Of a DNA stretch of 64,000 bases, positions 26,689-35,658 are shown piece after piece. The notes beneath the pieces are model-generated. The model worked only from the letters and a program-made list of their open reading frames with translations. It did no database searches and had not been told where the DNA came from. The stretch's first letter is position 1, and each line of letters starts with the position of its first letter. Origin of the DNA: an uncultured Rhodoferax sp. GTDB lineage: Bacteria; Pseudomonadota; Gammaproteobacteria; Burkholderiales; Burkholderiaceae_C. Where the stretch lies: positions 43,977-107,976 of the forward strand of contig NZ_CAMIHB010000015.1 of the NCBI RefSeq assembly GCF_946221635.1, written 5' to 3'. The position numbers and the translations under genes were made by a program.

Positions 26689-27291
26689 TCAGATGTGTAG
26701 CAGCGCCAGGGCGCCCACCAGCACGCCCAGGCCGCCCGCGCCAAACATGGCGTACTCCAGCCACTTCTTTTTGGTCAGCAGGGCGATGGCCGCCAGCGCA
26801 ATGGCGATCTGCAGCACCGTGGTGGCCTGGGCCCAGCGGTGGTGCAGGTGCATTTGCGCCTCGCTCTGGTGGTCCCAGTCGCTGGCTTCGGCTTCCAGTG
26901 CGTCGGCCTTTTCCTTGATTTCGCCCTTTTCCTTCTCGTAGCGGTCCACCTTGGCCTGGTACTTGGCCTTGTCCTCTTCCTTGGGGGCCAGGTCGCGGGC
27001 CAGTTCGGCCAGGGACTGTTTGGTGCTCTTGGCCTGGAAGAAATTCCACTGGTTGGAAGCCTCGGTTTTCTTGATGGCCGCGTTGTTCTTGTAGAGGCCG
27101 GCATTGGCCTGCGTGGCGCCGCCCATGTAGCCAAACAGGGCGCCCACCGTGGCGATGATGGCGGTGAACAGCGCGATCTGGTTGATCATGCCGCCGCCAT
27201 GCCCTCCATGGGCGTCGCCATGCCCGCCTTGCGTGGCGTGCTCCAGTTCATGGTCGTGGGGGCCGTGGACGTGAAAACCTGCTCCAGACAT
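26689..27291 (-). CDS. DUF4337 membrane protein
   Basis: 200 residues. A His-rich N-terminus (HVHGPHDHELEHA, then HGDAHGGHGGG), a membrane helix (about 37-60), a long charged helical region (about 75-145) probably coiled coil, and two further helices (about 155-172 and 180-198). These match DUF4337, a family without a known role. The His cluster could bind metal. It ends the minus-strand run thyA-folA-DUF4337, three bases after folA. Confidence 0.8.
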   Translation of the reverse strand: MSGAGFHVHGPHDHELEHATQGGHGDAHGGHGGGMINQIALFTAIIATVGALFGYMGGATQANAGLYKNNAAIKKTEASNQWNFFQAKSTKQSLAELARDLAPKEEDKAKYQAKVDRYEKEKGEIKEKADALEAEASDWDHQSEAQMHLHHRWAQATTVLQIAIALAAIALLTKKKWLEYAMFGAGGLGVLVGALALLHI

Positions 27292-27294
27292 TGC

Positions 27295-27813
27295 TCAAAC
27301 TTCTCCTGTACGTGTATAGGTCACAAAACTGAACGGCAGGCCGCTGGCCGCCACATGCGATTCGCGGGCGGTTTCCTGCCACGCTGTCCCCAAAGTAGGG
27401 GCGAAGGCGTCGCCTTCAAAGTCTTTGTCAATTTCCGTGACGACTGCGCTGTGGGCCAAGGGCTCGGCCAGCGCGTAGAGCTGGGCGCCGCCAATCACCC
27501 ACACATCGGGGGATTGCTCGCAAAGTTGTAGCGCTTCGCGCAGAGTCTGTGCGGGCTGCGCGCCATTTTCTTGCCAATCAGCCTGGCGGGTGACGACAAT
27601 GTTGGTACGTCCGGGCAGGGGGCGGAACTTGGGTGGCAGGGAGTCCCAGGTCTTGCGCCCCATGATGACCGGGCAACCCAGCGTGGTGCGCTTGAAGTGG
27701 GCCAGGTCCTCGGGCAGGTGCCAGGGCAGGGTGCCGTTCACGCCTATGACGCCATTGGCCGCACGGGCGTAGATGAGGTGCAGGCGCGGGCCTGCTGCCA
27801 TGTTGTTTGCCAT
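27295..27813 (-). CDS. folA: Dihydrofolate reductase
   Basis: 172 residues. Reduces dihydrofolate to tetrahydrofolate with NADPH. Seen: LIYARAANGVIGVNGTLPWH, LPEDLAHFKRTT with the catalytic acidic residue in LPEDL, VIMGRKTWDSLP, GRTNIVVTRQ, and VWVIGGAQLYALAEPLA. ATG 27813 is chosen since it lies just 2 bases after the thyA stop; a second ATG four codons later is possible. thyA-folA is a common coupled pair because ThyA makes the dihydrofolate that FolA recycles. Confidence 0.96.
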   Translation of the reverse strand: MANNMAAGPRLHLIYARAANGVIGVNGTLPWHLPEDLAHFKRTTLGCPVIMGRKTWDSLPPKFRPLPGRTNIVVTRQADWQENGAQPAQTLREALQLCEQSPDVWVIGGAQLYALAEPLAHSAVVTEIDKDFEGDAFAPTLGTAWQETARESHVAASGLPFSFVTYTRTGEV

Positions 27814-27815
27814 GC

Positions 27816-28664
27816 TCAGACCGCGACCGGGGCCTTGATGGCGGCGTGGCTGTCGTAGCCCACGACCTCGAAGTCTTCGTACTGGTAGTTGAAGATGCTC
27901 TCGGGCTTGCGTTTGATATGCAGCGTGGGGTAGGCCAGCGGTGCGCGGCTCAGCTGCAGTTCCACCTGCTCGTGGTGGTTGCTGTAGATATGGCAGTCGC
28001 CACCGGTCCAGATGAAGTCGCCCACGTCCAGATCGCACTGCTGGGCCACCATGTGGGTCAGCAAGGCGTAGCTGGCGATGTTGAAGGGCACGCCCAGGAA
28101 GATGTCGGCACTGCGCTGATACAGCTGGCAGCTCAGCTTGCCGCGTCCGCCTTCGGTCTCGGCCGGGGCCACATAGAACTGGAAGAAGGCGTGGCAGGGC
28201 ATCAGTGCCATCTTGTTGAGCTCGGCCACGTTCCAGGCGCTGACGATGATGCGGCGGCTGTCGGGGTTGGTCTTCAGGGTCTTGATGACGTCGGCGATCT
28301 GGTCGATGTGGCCACCGTCCGGCGTGGGCCAGCTGCGCCACTGCACGCCGTAGACCGGGCCCAGATCGCCGGTTTCGGGGTTGGCCCACTCGTCCCAGAT
28401 GGAGACATTGCGTTCCTTGAGCCAATTGTTGTTGCTGGACCCGGTCAGGAACCACAGCAGCTCCTGGATGATGGAGCGCAGGTGCACCTTCTTGGTGGTC
28501 ACCAGCGGAAAACCCTCGTTGAGGTCAAAACGCATCTGGTAGCCAAACACGCTCTTGGTGCCGGTACCCGTGCGGTCGGATTTGGTCACGCCGGTGGTGT
28601 ACACATGGCGCATGAAGTCTTCGTACTGGCTGCGCACGGGGCGCGGGGCGATGGCTTGGGTCAT
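27816..28664 (-). CDS. thyA: Thymidylate synthase
   Basis: 282 residues. Methylates dUMP to dTMP with methylene-tetrahydrofolate. Seen: DRTGTGTKSVFGYQMRFDL, the catalytic Cys in LMPCHAFFQFYV, CQLYQRSADIFLGVPFNIAS and HIYSNHHEQVELQL. The region between about residues 88 and 145 includes LGPVYGVQWRSW. All conserved blocks are present and in order. It precedes folA by 2 bases. Confidence 0.97.
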   Translation of the reverse strand: MTQAIAPRPVRSQYEDFMRHVYTTGVTKSDRTGTGTKSVFGYQMRFDLNEGFPLVTTKKVHLRSIIQELLWFLTGSSNNNWLKERNVSIWDEWANPETGDLGPVYGVQWRSWPTPDGGHIDQIADVIKTLKTNPDSRRIIVSAWNVAELNKMALMPCHAFFQFYVAPAETEGGRGKLSCQLYQRSADIFLGVPFNIASYALLTHMVAQQCDLDVGDFIWTGGDCHIYSNHHEQVELQLSRAPLAYPTLHIKRKPESIFNYQYEDFEVVGYDSHAAIKAPVAV

Positions 28665-28696
28665 GGGTGCAATTCTAGGGAATTGCCAGCCGGGGA

Positions 28697-29851
28697 TCAG
28701 GTCAGGCGATCGAGCCAGGTCGTGACGACCAGCAGGCCCAGGAGCAAGACCACGACCACTGGCATCACCGCGCCCAGTCCGGCCCAGGTGGCGAGCACGC
28801 CGAAGGCGGCGGGAATGACGGAGCCGCCCGCGTAGGCGAACGTCATTTGCCGGCCGATGACGGTGCGCGCCACATCGTCCGGGAAGCGGCGCGCGGTCTC
28901 GTGCATGAGGGAGGGGAAGATGGGCGCACAGCCCAGGCCCATGAGCACCAGACCGATCTGCGAAACGGTACCCAGCAGGCCGTGTGCTGCGAACACCGCG
29001 GCGCCCACTGTGGCCAGGGCCAGCCCCAAGCGCACCAGACGGCGGTTGCCCAGACGGTTGGCCACCAGGCCCACGCCAAAGCGGCCGGCGGTGATGGAGC
29101 CGAAGTAGACCGACACCCACACGCCCGCCTCGGCCGGCGCCACGCCGCGGGTGTTGACCAGAATGCTGGCGGCCCACAGGCCGGTGCCCATTTCAGCGGC
29201 GACGTAGAACAGGAAGCTGACCGGCGCCAGCCACAGGGCGAGGGTGCTTTGCGGTTTGAACGCGGCTGCCCCGTGCGCACTGTCGTCCTTGGGGGGCGTG
29301 GCATGTTCCTTGGCCCAGAGCGAGAGGGTGCACCACAGCACCACGGCCAGGCTCAGCTGCATCAGGCCGATGGTCTGCACCCCGGAGGCCCAGCCGCTCC
29401 TGGACAGGGCCAGGCCCATGATGAGCGGGCCGGTGGTGGCGCCCACGCCCCAGAAGCCGTGCAGCCAGTTCATGTGGCGCGAGGAGTAGTGCGCCGCCAC
29501 GAAGTGGTTCAAGCTGGCGTCCACCGCACCGGCGCCCAGACCCAGCGGAATGCCCAGGGCGACCAGCCAGCCAAAGGCCGGCGCATGGGCAAAGCCCAGC
29601 AGGGCCAGTGCCGTCATCAGGCAGCTGGCGGCCACCACCACACCGGTGCCTACCCGTTTGGCGATGGTGCCGGCGAAGAAGCTGGCCGTGGCCGAACACA
29701 CCGTCATGGCCATGGTGATGGCGCCTACGGCGGCCAGGGGTTGGTCCATATCGACCCGGATGGCCGGCCAGGCCACGCCCAGGATGCCGTCGGGCAGGCC
29801 CAGGCTGATGAAGGAGACATAGACAATGGCCAGAAGAATGAGGTGCGCCAC
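28697..29851 (-). CDS. MFS transporter
   Basis: 384 residues with about twelve hydrophobic segments. Seen: an N-terminal YVSFISLGLPDGILGVAWP typical of the FucP/YfkF-like subgroup of MFS, and loops AGTIAKRVGTGVV and ALATVGAAVFAAHG. GTG start at 29851. It lies 32 bases upstream of thyA on the same strand and 80 bases after the FAD-dependent dehydrogenase; a copy of repeat R1 fills most of that gap. The substrate is unknown. Confidence 0.85.
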   Translation of the reverse strand: MAHLILLAIVYVSFISLGLPDGILGVAWPAIRVDMDQPLAAVGAITMAMTVCSATASFFAGTIAKRVGTGVVVAASCLMTALALLGFAHAPAFGWLVALGIPLGLGAGAVDASLNHFVAAHYSSRHMNWLHGFWGVGATTGPLIMGLALSRSGWASGVQTIGLMQLSLAVVLWCTLSLWAKEHATPPKDDSAHGAAAFKPQSTLALWLAPVSFLFYVAAEMGTGLWAASILVNTRGVAPAEAGVWVSVYFGSITAGRFGVGLVANRLGNRRLVRLGLALATVGAAVFAAHGLLGTVSQIGLVLMGLGCAPIFPSLMHETARRFPDDVARTVIGRQMTFAYAGGSVIPAAFGVLATWAGLGAVMPVVVVLLLGLLVVTTWLDRLT

Positions 29852-29904
29852 AGTGGAATCCTGATGCGTGGTTGACGGTGGGGTCTGTATGCCAAATACG
29901 GCCT

Positions 29905-29947
29905 TAGCCCCCGTGGAATGTGCGCGATAAGCTACTCAATTGATAGC
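29905..29947 (+). repeat. Dispersed repeat R1, copy 4 (end of the dehydrogenase gene)
   Basis: TAGCCCCCGTGGAATGTGCG, then GCTACTCAATTGATAGC. The hairpin arm encodes the last four residues and stop codon of the dehydrogenase on the minus strand. Confidence 0.88.
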
Positions 29948-31356
29948 ACGCGACCAGGGTTGAGCAGGTTGTGCGGGTCCAGCGCCTGTTTGATGGCACG
30001 CATGGCATGCAGGGCCACGGGCGATTTATGGTGGGCGAGCTTGTCGCGCTTGAGGCTGCCAATGCCGTGCTCGGCCGAAATGGAGCCGCGGTAACGGTCC
30101 ACCACCTCGTACACCAGCGCATTGATGGGGCCTTCCTGCTCGCGCAGAAAAGCCTCCGCATCGGCTCCTTCCGGGGCCTGTACGTTGTAGTGCAGGTTGC
30201 CGTCGCCGAGGTGGCCGTAGTTGACCAGGCGCACGCCGGAAAAGTGTTGCGCCAGCAGGGCATCGGTCTCGGCCACAAAAGCGGGAATGCGCGACACCGC
30301 AATCGATATGTCGTGCTTGATGTTGAGCCCCTCCTGCGCCTGGGCCAGCGGAATGCTCTCGCGGATGTGCCACAGCGCACGGGCTTGGGCAATGTTCTCG
30401 GCCACCACGGCGTCGAGCACGCAGCCCTGGTCCAGCGCGGCTTCCAGCAGGCGTTCGAACTGTTCACGGGCGTGGGTTTCGGATTCGTGGTCGGAGTTCT
30501 CCAGCACCACGCAGTAGGGCGACATGCCACCAAAGGGCACGTTCTGCTGCGCGAAGTGCTTGCGCACCAGGCTCAGGGCAAAGTCGCCCATGACTTCGAA
30601 GCCCGTCAGCCCGGCGTTGAGGTGCTGGTGCGCCAGGCCCAGCAATTCCACGGCGGCTTCGAGCGAGGGCACGGCCGCAAACGCGGTGAGCTGGGCGGCG
30701 GGCAGGGGGTAGATGCGCAGCGTGGCTGCGGTAATGACGCCCAGCGTGCCTTCGGAGCCGATGAACAGGTGGCGCAGGTCGTAGCCAGTGTTGTCCTTGC
30801 GTAGGCCGGTCAGGCCGTCCCAGACCTCGCCCTGGGCCGTGACCACTTCCAGGCCCAGGCAGAGTTCGCGGGTGTTGCCGTAGCGCACGACCTGGGTGCC
30901 GCCGGCATTGGTGGCCAGGTTGCCGCCTATGGTGCAGCTGCCCTCGGCGGCCAGGCTCAGGGGGAAGAGAAAACCTTGCTTCTCGCAGGCCTCCTGCAGG
31001 GTCTGCAGCACGCAGCCGGCCTCCACCGTGACGGTGAGGTTGGCGCCGTCGATGGCGCGAACGCGGTTCAGGCGCTGCAGGCTGAGCAGCACCTGGGTGC
31101 CGCTGGCGTCGGGGATGGAGCCCACCACCATGCCGGTGTTGCCGCCCTGGGGCACCAGGCTCACACCGGCGGCGGCGCAGGCGCGGACCACGGCGGCAAC
31201 CTCGTCGGTCGTACCGGGGCGGACCACGGCCAGGGCGCGGCCCCGTTCGCGCTTGCGCCAGTCCTGTTCATAGGCCGTGAGATCGCCTTCGGTGAGCACA
31301 TGGGCGTCGCCCACGATGGCGCGCAACGTGGCGCGCAGGGTGTCGTGCAGGGTCAT
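29932..31356 (-). CDS. FAD-linked 2-hydroxyacid dehydrogenase (GlcD/D-2-hydroxyglutarate type)
   Basis: 474 residues. A PCMH-type FAD domain (about 40-220; VPQGGNTGMVVGS, GNLATNAGGTQVVRYGN, HLFIGSEGTLGVIT) and the C-terminal FAD-oxidase domain (about 225-470; YGHLGDGNLHYNV and ISAEHGIGSLKRD). This suits D-lactate, glycolate or D-2-hydroxyglutarate oxidation passing electrons to the respiratory chain. ATG 31356 is chosen because it overlaps the DUF2069 stop by four bases (ATGA). The last codons and the TAG stop come from repeat R1. Substrate not fixed by sequence. Confidence 0.9.
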   Translation of the reverse strand: MTLHDTLRATLRAIVGDAHVLTEGDLTAYEQDWRKRERGRALAVVRPGTTDEVAAVVRACAAAGVSLVPQGGNTGMVVGSIPDASGTQVLLSLQRLNRVRAIDGANLTVTVEAGCVLQTLQEACEKQGFLFPLSLAAEGSCTIGGNLATNAGGTQVVRYGNTRELCLGLEVVTAQGEVWDGLTGLRKDNTGYDLRHLFIGSEGTLGVITAATLRIYPLPAAQLTAFAAVPSLEAAVELLGLAHQHLNAGLTGFEVMGDFALSLVRKHFAQQNVPFGGMSPYCVVLENSDHESETHAREQFERLLEAALDQGCVLDAVVAENIAQARALWHIRESIPLAQAQEGLNIKHDISIAVSRIPAFVAETDALLAQHFSGVRLVNYGHLGDGNLHYNVQAPEGADAEAFLREQEGPINALVYEVVDRYRGSISAEHGIGSLKRDKLAHHKSPVALHAMRAIKQALDPHNLLNPGRVLSIE

Positions 31357-31757
31357 GATGGGGTGTCGGTCGGGGCCTGGGCCTTGGCGTGCTTGAGCCG
31401 CAGGCGGATATGGACGGTGCAGGCCACGAACAGCAGCAGGCACAGCAGGACTTCCAGCAGCGCCAGCCAGTTGCCAGGGGCGCGGTCACTCCAGGCGCGC
31501 ACCACGCCTTCCGTGAAATACAGCCACACCATCAGGCTGAGCCAGCGGTAGGTGTACATGCGGTTTTTCAGCAGGCCGGCCAGCGGCAGGCACAGGGGCA
31601 GCACCTTGAGGGCCAGCCAGGAGCCGCCAGGCCGTACCGGGGCCAGCAGCAGTTCCCAGGCCAGGCCCAGGACGATGAGGCCCAGGGTGCAGGCGACGGC
31701 GAGCAAGCGGCTCTGGTGGACGGCGGGGAGAGGGTGGGGGGATGCAGGTGCAGACAT
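31353..31757 (-). CDS. DUF2069 membrane protein
   Basis: 134 residues with four hydrophobic helices (about 18-36, 46-62, 70-88, 95-115). The block LKVLPLCLPLAGLLKNRMYTYRWLSL, here read in two parts LPLAGLLKNRMYTYRW, is the DUF2069 signature. Function unknown. It overlaps the dehydrogenase gene (ATGA) so the two are coupled. Confidence 0.82.
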   Translation of the reverse strand: MSAPASPHPLPAVHQSRLLAVACTLGLIVLGLAWELLLAPVRPGGSWLALKVLPLCLPLAGLLKNRMYTYRWLSLMVWLYFTEGVVRAWSDRAPGNWLALLEVLLCLLLFVACTVHIRLRLKHAKAQAPTDTPS

Positions 31758-31877
31758 GGTGAGCCGCGTAGCTTAAGACAAAAGATTGTCGTCGCGGGTT
31801 CGGTCCTCTTGCGGGGCCAAGACGCTGAGGATAGATTGCCAGATTATTGCTACTGCTACTGGCGCGGAGATCTTGCG

Positions 31878-32672
31878 ATGGCACGGAACCGGTCTGCTCG
31901 TTGGGTGTTGGCAGGCGCCTGTCTGGCGCTGGCTGCCTGGGGCGCGCAGGCCCAGTGTTCGCGCGTGATCCTTTCCTCGGACCCAGCCTATCCGCCTCTG
32001 CATTGGTATGACGGCGAGACCCTGCAGGGCGCCAGCATCGAGATCGCCAAACGGGTTCTCGGCGATCTCAAAATCCCCTATGAAGTGCGTTACCTCGGGC
32101 CTTTTCCGCGCGTCATGGCCCTGGCCGAACGTGGGGAGGTCGACATGGTGGTCACCTTGAAGAAAACACCCGAGCGGGAAGTCTTCTTGCTCTACCCCAA
32201 GACCCCGGCGCTGTCCAATCCGGTGGCGGTCTTTGGCTTTCGTGAGCGGTCGTTTCCCTTCAGGGAGCGCAGCGACCTGGTGGGCCTGCGCGGTGGCAGC
32301 ACGCGGGGCAATGTGTTCGGTGGCGGCCTGGACGAGTACATCCGCGAGTCGTTGAAGGTGGAGGAGTCCAGCAGCCCCGAGGCCAACTTCGACAAGCTTG
32401 CCCTGGGGCGGCTGGATTACTTCATTACCGGCTTCTACACCGGCATGGCCTTGCTGCTCAAGCGGGGGGACGAGGAGCGCTTCGTGGTCAAGGAGCCCTT
32501 TTTGGGCGACACGCCGAATTTCGTGGCTCTGACGCGCCACGGCAAGTGCGCCGAGAAGCTGGAGCAGGTGGACGCCCAGCTCGCAGTCCTGAAGAAGAGC
32601 GGTGTTCTGGAGGACCTGATCCGCAAGAGCTTCCTGCTCTGGAAGGCACGCCCTTACATGGTGGACCGCTAG
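31878..32672 (+). CDS. Periplasmic solute-binding protein, SBP_bac_3 family
   Basis: 264 residues. A signal peptide (SARWVLAGACLALAAWGAQA) then the polar amino-acid-type binding fold: ILSSDPAYPPLHWYDGETLQ, ASIEIAKRVLGDL, and ERGEVDMVVTLKKTPERE. Two Cys (near residues 27 and 234) could form a disulfide. No permease or ATPase gene is adjacent, so it may serve as an orphan receptor or feed a distant transporter. ATG 31878 gives the signal peptide. Confidence 0.82.
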   Translation: MARNRSARWVLAGACLALAAWGAQAQCSRVILSSDPAYPPLHWYDGETLQGASIEIAKRVLGDLKIPYEVRYLGPFPRVMALAERGEVDMVVTLKKTPEREVFLLYPKTPALSNPVAVFGFRERSFPFRERSDLVGLRGGSTRGNVFGGGLDEYIRESLKVEESSSPEANFDKLALGRLDYFITGFYTGMALLLKRGDEERFVVKEPFLGDTPNFVALTRHGKCAEKLEQVDAQLAVLKKSGVLEDLIRKSFLLWKARPYMVDR

Positions 32673-32707
32673 CCGCTTTGCCCGAGCGGTAATGGCATGA
32701 TGGCGGG

Positions 32708-33931
32708 ATGCAATGGATTGACCGTATCAAGCCTTGGCTGCACGATGTGGCGAGCTTCCCCTGGCGGGATGCTGCAGTCACCCTGCGCGAGCGCTTCCGC
32801 GAAGACCGCTTGGGCCTGACGGCCAGCAGCCTGACTTTCACCACCACCATCGCGCTGGTGCCATTCATCACCGTGGCGCTCGCCATCTTCACCGCCTTTC
32901 CCATGTTCGCGAAGTTCCAGGATGTGCTGCAGAAGTGGCTCATCGAGAGCCTGGTGCCGGACAACATCGCGCGCCAGGTGCTGGGTTACCTCAACCAGTT
33001 CGCCGGCAAGGCCAGCCGACTGGGCGCCGCCGGCCTGGCCATCTTGCTGGGGACGGCGCTGGCGCTGATCTTCACCATCGACCGCACGCTCAATAGCATC
33101 TGGCGCGTGCGCAAGCCGCGGCCCTTTGCCCAGCGCGTGCTCATCTACTGGGCCGCCATGACCCTGGGCCCGCTGTTGCTGGGGGCCAGCCTGACCATGA
33201 CGTCCTACGCCGTCACTGCGTCCAAGGGCCTGGTGGGTGGCTTGCCCGGCGGCGTGAGCCTGCTGCTCGACAGCCTGCAGTTCGTGCTCGTGGCGGCGGG
33301 CATGGCGGCCATGTTCCACTTTGTACCCAACACGCAGGTGCGCTGGGGCCATGCCTGGATGGGCGGCATGTTTGTCGCCGCCGGCATGGAGCTGGCGCGC
33401 AAGGGCCTGGCCCTGTACCTCAGCAAGGTGCCGACCTACTCGGTGGTGTACGGCGCGTTTGCCACCGTGCCCATCCTGCTGGTCTGGATCTATGTGGCCT
33501 GGGTCATCGTGCTCCTGGGGGCGGCGCTGACGGCCTACGTGCCCAGCCTGCTGGCAGGGGTGCCGCGGCGCAAGCTCGCGCATGGCTGGCAGTTCCAGTT
33601 GGCACTGGAAACCCTGCAACAGCTGGACCGGGCCCGCAGCCGTGGCGACAAGGGCCTGACGCTGACGCAGCTGCGCATTGCGCTGGAGGTGGACCCCCTG
33701 CGACTGGAGCCGGTGCTGCGCAAGCTGGTGGAGCTGGACTGGCTGGGCCAGCTCAACGAAACCAGCGGCCCCTACGCCCAGGCGCGCTACGTGCTGCTGG
33801 CCGATCCGGACACGGCCACGCTGGAGCCGCTCATGCGGGCCCTGTTGCTGAGTCCGGATGCCGTGACCGAGAATTTGTGGAAAATTGGTCGCTGGCCCTC
33901 TACAACACTGCGCGAGGCGCTACAGAAATAG
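32708..33931 (+). CDS. YihY-family inner membrane protein
   Basis: 407 residues. N-terminal 280 residues form a YihY/UPF0761 membrane domain of about six helices: GLTASSLTFTTTIALVPFIT, IFTIDRTLNSIWRV, KVPTYSVVYGAFATVPILLV, then a cytosolic C-terminal part (about 290-400) with a winged-helix look. Members were once called ribonuclease BN, which is not accepted now. The last nine codons and the TAG stop lie in repeat R1 (33894-33935), so its C-terminus is repeat-derived. Role unknown. Confidence 0.88.
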   Translation: MQWIDRIKPWLHDVASFPWRDAAVTLRERFREDRLGLTASSLTFTTTIALVPFITVALAIFTAFPMFAKFQDVLQKWLIESLVPDNIARQVLGYLNQFAGKASRLGAAGLAILLGTALALIFTIDRTLNSIWRVRKPRPFAQRVLIYWAAMTLGPLLLGASLTMTSYAVTASKGLVGGLPGGVSLLLDSLQFVLVAAGMAAMFHFVPNTQVRWGHAWMGGMFVAAGMELARKGLALYLSKVPTYSVVYGAFATVPILLVWIYVAWVIVLLGAALTAYVPSLLAGVPRRKLAHGWQFQLALETLQQLDRARSRGDKGLTLTQLRIALEVDPLRLEPVLRKLVELDWLGQLNETSGPYAQARYVLLADPDTATLEPLMRALLLSPDAVTENLWKIGRWPSTTLREALQK

Positions 33932-33935
33932 TAGC
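33894..33935 (+). repeat. Dispersed repeat R1, copy 5 (3' end of the YihY gene)
   Basis: GGCCCTC, nine diverged bases, GCGCGAG, then GCTACAGAAATAGTAGC hairpin. Same total length and order as other copies. It is the left border of the low-GC cassette. Confidence 0.65.
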
Positions 33936-34070
33936 GATTTGGCTTCTTTGGGAAAACATGCGTCATACCCTGTTAGCCCCGACTCAGGCGAGAGTCTTGT
34001 TGTGTCGGACTCACGTACCCCAGCGTGGAATGCCGACGCGGCCTGGAGAACCTGCATGCGACTCGATGCA

Positions 34071-34107
34071 GTTGGCACCTGGTCCTTGTGACGCCAGGCC
34101 TGTGCCA
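34071..34107. repeat. Inverted repeat downstream of the SDR gene
   Basis: GTTGGCAC and GTGCCAAC arms with an inner CTGG/CCAG pair. It lies where the YihY and SDR genes converge and could end transcription, but there is no T-run. The rest of 33936-34129 holds no gene I can see. Confidence 0.35.
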
Positions 34108-34129
34108 ACGCGTAAAGACCTGTCGAGCC

Positions 34130-34882
34130 TTACCAGGGCTGCGAGGTGGGGCCGACGGTGAATTCAGTCACGTTGGTGTCAGCCGGTTGTTCAATCGCAA
34201 AGGCGACGACGCCGGCGATGCGATCAGGGGTAATTCCGTGCTTCTCATACAAGGCTTGCATCCCGGCGGACGTGCCAGGATCGGAGATCGTGTGCAGGAG
34301 TTCCGTATGGATGGCAGCGGGGTAGAGCGTGGCGGTTCGAATGTTCGTGCCCTCCATCGCTGATTCGATGCGCAACACTTCCATGAACTCGCGCACAAAC
34401 CATTTAGTGCCACCATAAACTGCGGCTCCTGGATAGGCTTTGAGCCCCGCGACGGATGACGTGGCAATTACCTGGCCTGCCTTCTGCGCAGTGAAGGTTG
34501 GTAGTACCGCAGCCACGCCGTTGAGAACGCCCTTGATATTGATGTCGACCATCTCGTGCCAGTCGCCGGTTTTCATGGCCGATAGTGGGGCGCTAGGCAT
34601 GATCCCAGCGTTCAAGAAGATCACGTCCACCCTGCCGAAGGTATCCTTGGCCAACTGGACAATGGCGTCGTTGTCGCCTTGTTGCGTAACGTCCAGCACC
34701 TGGTAAACGGCCTCGCCGCCAGCTGCTCGAATTTCCTCAGCCAGCGCCTTGAGTTTGTCTTCACGCCGTGCGCCCAGCACGACTCTTGCGCCTTTTTTCG
34801 CCAGCAGCTTCGCGCTGGTAGCGCCGATGCCAGACGAGGCTCCTGTGATGATGATGACTTTGCCGTTGATGTTGTTAGACAT
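34130..34882 (-). CDS. Short-chain dehydrogenase/reductase
   Basis: 250 residues, classical SDR. Seen: the NAD(P) glycine motif IITGASSGIGATSAKLLAKK, LNAGIMP, the catalytic Ser in SSVAGLKAYPGAAVYGGTK with the Tyr-x3-Lys pair, and YPAAIHTEL. The Arg in LGARRED after strand 2 favours NADPH. Base composition is visibly lower in GC than its neighbours, as for the next two genes. It follows the cyclophilin-like gene with 75 bases between. The substrate is unknown. Confidence 0.93.
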   Translation of the reverse strand: MSNNINGKVIIITGASSGIGATSAKLLAKKGARVVLGARREDKLKALAEEIRAAGGEAVYQVLDVTQQGDNDAIVQLAKDTFGRVDVIFLNAGIMPSAPLSAMKTGDWHEMVDINIKGVLNGVAAVLPTFTAQKAGQVIATSSVAGLKAYPGAAVYGGTKWFVREFMEVLRIESAMEGTNIRTATLYPAAIHTELLHTISDPGTSAGMQALYEKHGITPDRIAGVVAFAIEQPADTNVTEFTVGPTSQPW

Positions 34883-34917
34883 TACGATTTCCTTTTCGGT
34901 GTAAGAAGTGAGGTTGT

Positions 34918-34940
34918 CGTCGAGTAAGAGGAACTCGACG
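34918..34940. repeat. Hairpin between the SDR and cyclophilin-like genes
   Basis: CGTCGAGT, seven bases, ACTCGACG: a perfect 8-bp stem. No T-run on either strand, so a processing or attenuation role is only a guess. Confidence 0.4.
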
Positions 34941-34957
34941 GCATGTGATGGGCCCCA

Positions 34958-35437
34958 TCAGGGGGTATTCTTGAATTCAGCAAACTTGATGTGTACCTGG
35001 GTTGCGGCGTGCTCTAGCAGCGCGTCGGTAGGTCCATCAAGTCGACCAAGTCGGATGAGACCAGCCGAGTTCTGAAAGGGTTTGTAGAAGATCGCAAGAT
35101 TTCCCCATGGCGCGTAGTAGGTGATGTCGCCTACTTCAGGTGCGTAGCTGGCGGGTGCATCCTTGGTATCGAGACGGCGCGGCAGATCTGCGATCTTCTC
35201 TGTGGAGTGGTAGTCGCGGAGCATCAAGTTCATGGGAAGAAGCGTTGCGAAGTCCCGCGCGGCTGGCGTGTCATCGAGCGTGGCGATGAGGATCTGTGTA
35301 CCTACGACGACTTGAATCTTGGTCATGGTGATTTTCCCTGGAGGTTTCTTGTCGGAGGTTTCGGCCCAGACGAGACCACAAATCAGAGTCATGCCTGTCA
35401 ACGCAAGTCGAAATAAACGCGCAACCTTTCGCTTCAT
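34958..35437 (-). CDS. Exported cyclophilin-like fold protein
   Basis: 159 residues. A signal peptide (RLFRLALTGMTLICGLVWA, after a basic start), then a cyclophilin-like barrel: IQVVVGTQILIATLDDTPAA, RDFATLLPMNLMLRDYHS, IADLPRRLDT, VGDITYYAPWGNLAIFYK, and LIRLGRL. This is the Cyclophil_like family seen as small secreted or cytosolic proteins, without the catalytic Arg of true prolyl isomerases. ATG 35437 follows GGAAAAAA. It is divergent from the AraC regulator, 221 bases apart, and probably under its control. Role unknown. Confidence 0.78.
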   Translation of the reverse strand: MKRKVARLFRLALTGMTLICGLVWAETSDKKPPGKITMTKIQVVVGTQILIATLDDTPAARDFATLLPMNLMLRDYHSTEKIADLPRRLDTKDAPASYAPEVGDITYYAPWGNLAIFYKPFQNSAGLIRLGRLDGPTDALLEHAATQVHIKFAEFKNTP

Positions 35438-35658
35438 TTTTTTTCCTACGTGCTGTGACTTCGCATAGCGATTTGGTACCAAGAATTCTAGGGAGTCGAG
35501 CGTCAATGGCGGTAGATCGATTCTGTCGATTGCTTGCCTAATCCTCCACATCATTGGAAATGTCCGTATCTCCCGGAGCGCATGGTGATAGGCTCCGTCT
35601 CAGCCCCTCTTGAGAGGGAAAATTTCCGGGGATAGCTTCATTCCCTGTAGGGATGTAT

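Noticed and set aside
27510..27555. Possible R1 copy in folA (GTAGCGCTTCGCGCAGAG)
   Set aside because: Only the GCGC core agrees; the hairpin and the GTGGAAT block are missing, and the protein fits normal DHFR.
32708..33931. Annotation of YihY as ribonuclease BN
   Set aside because: That name is a known historical misassignment; the protein is a membrane protein without nuclease motifs.
34010..34040. CCCCAGCGTGGAATGCCG after the YihY gene, similar to the start of R1
   Set aside because: No second half with hairpin follows; probably chance.
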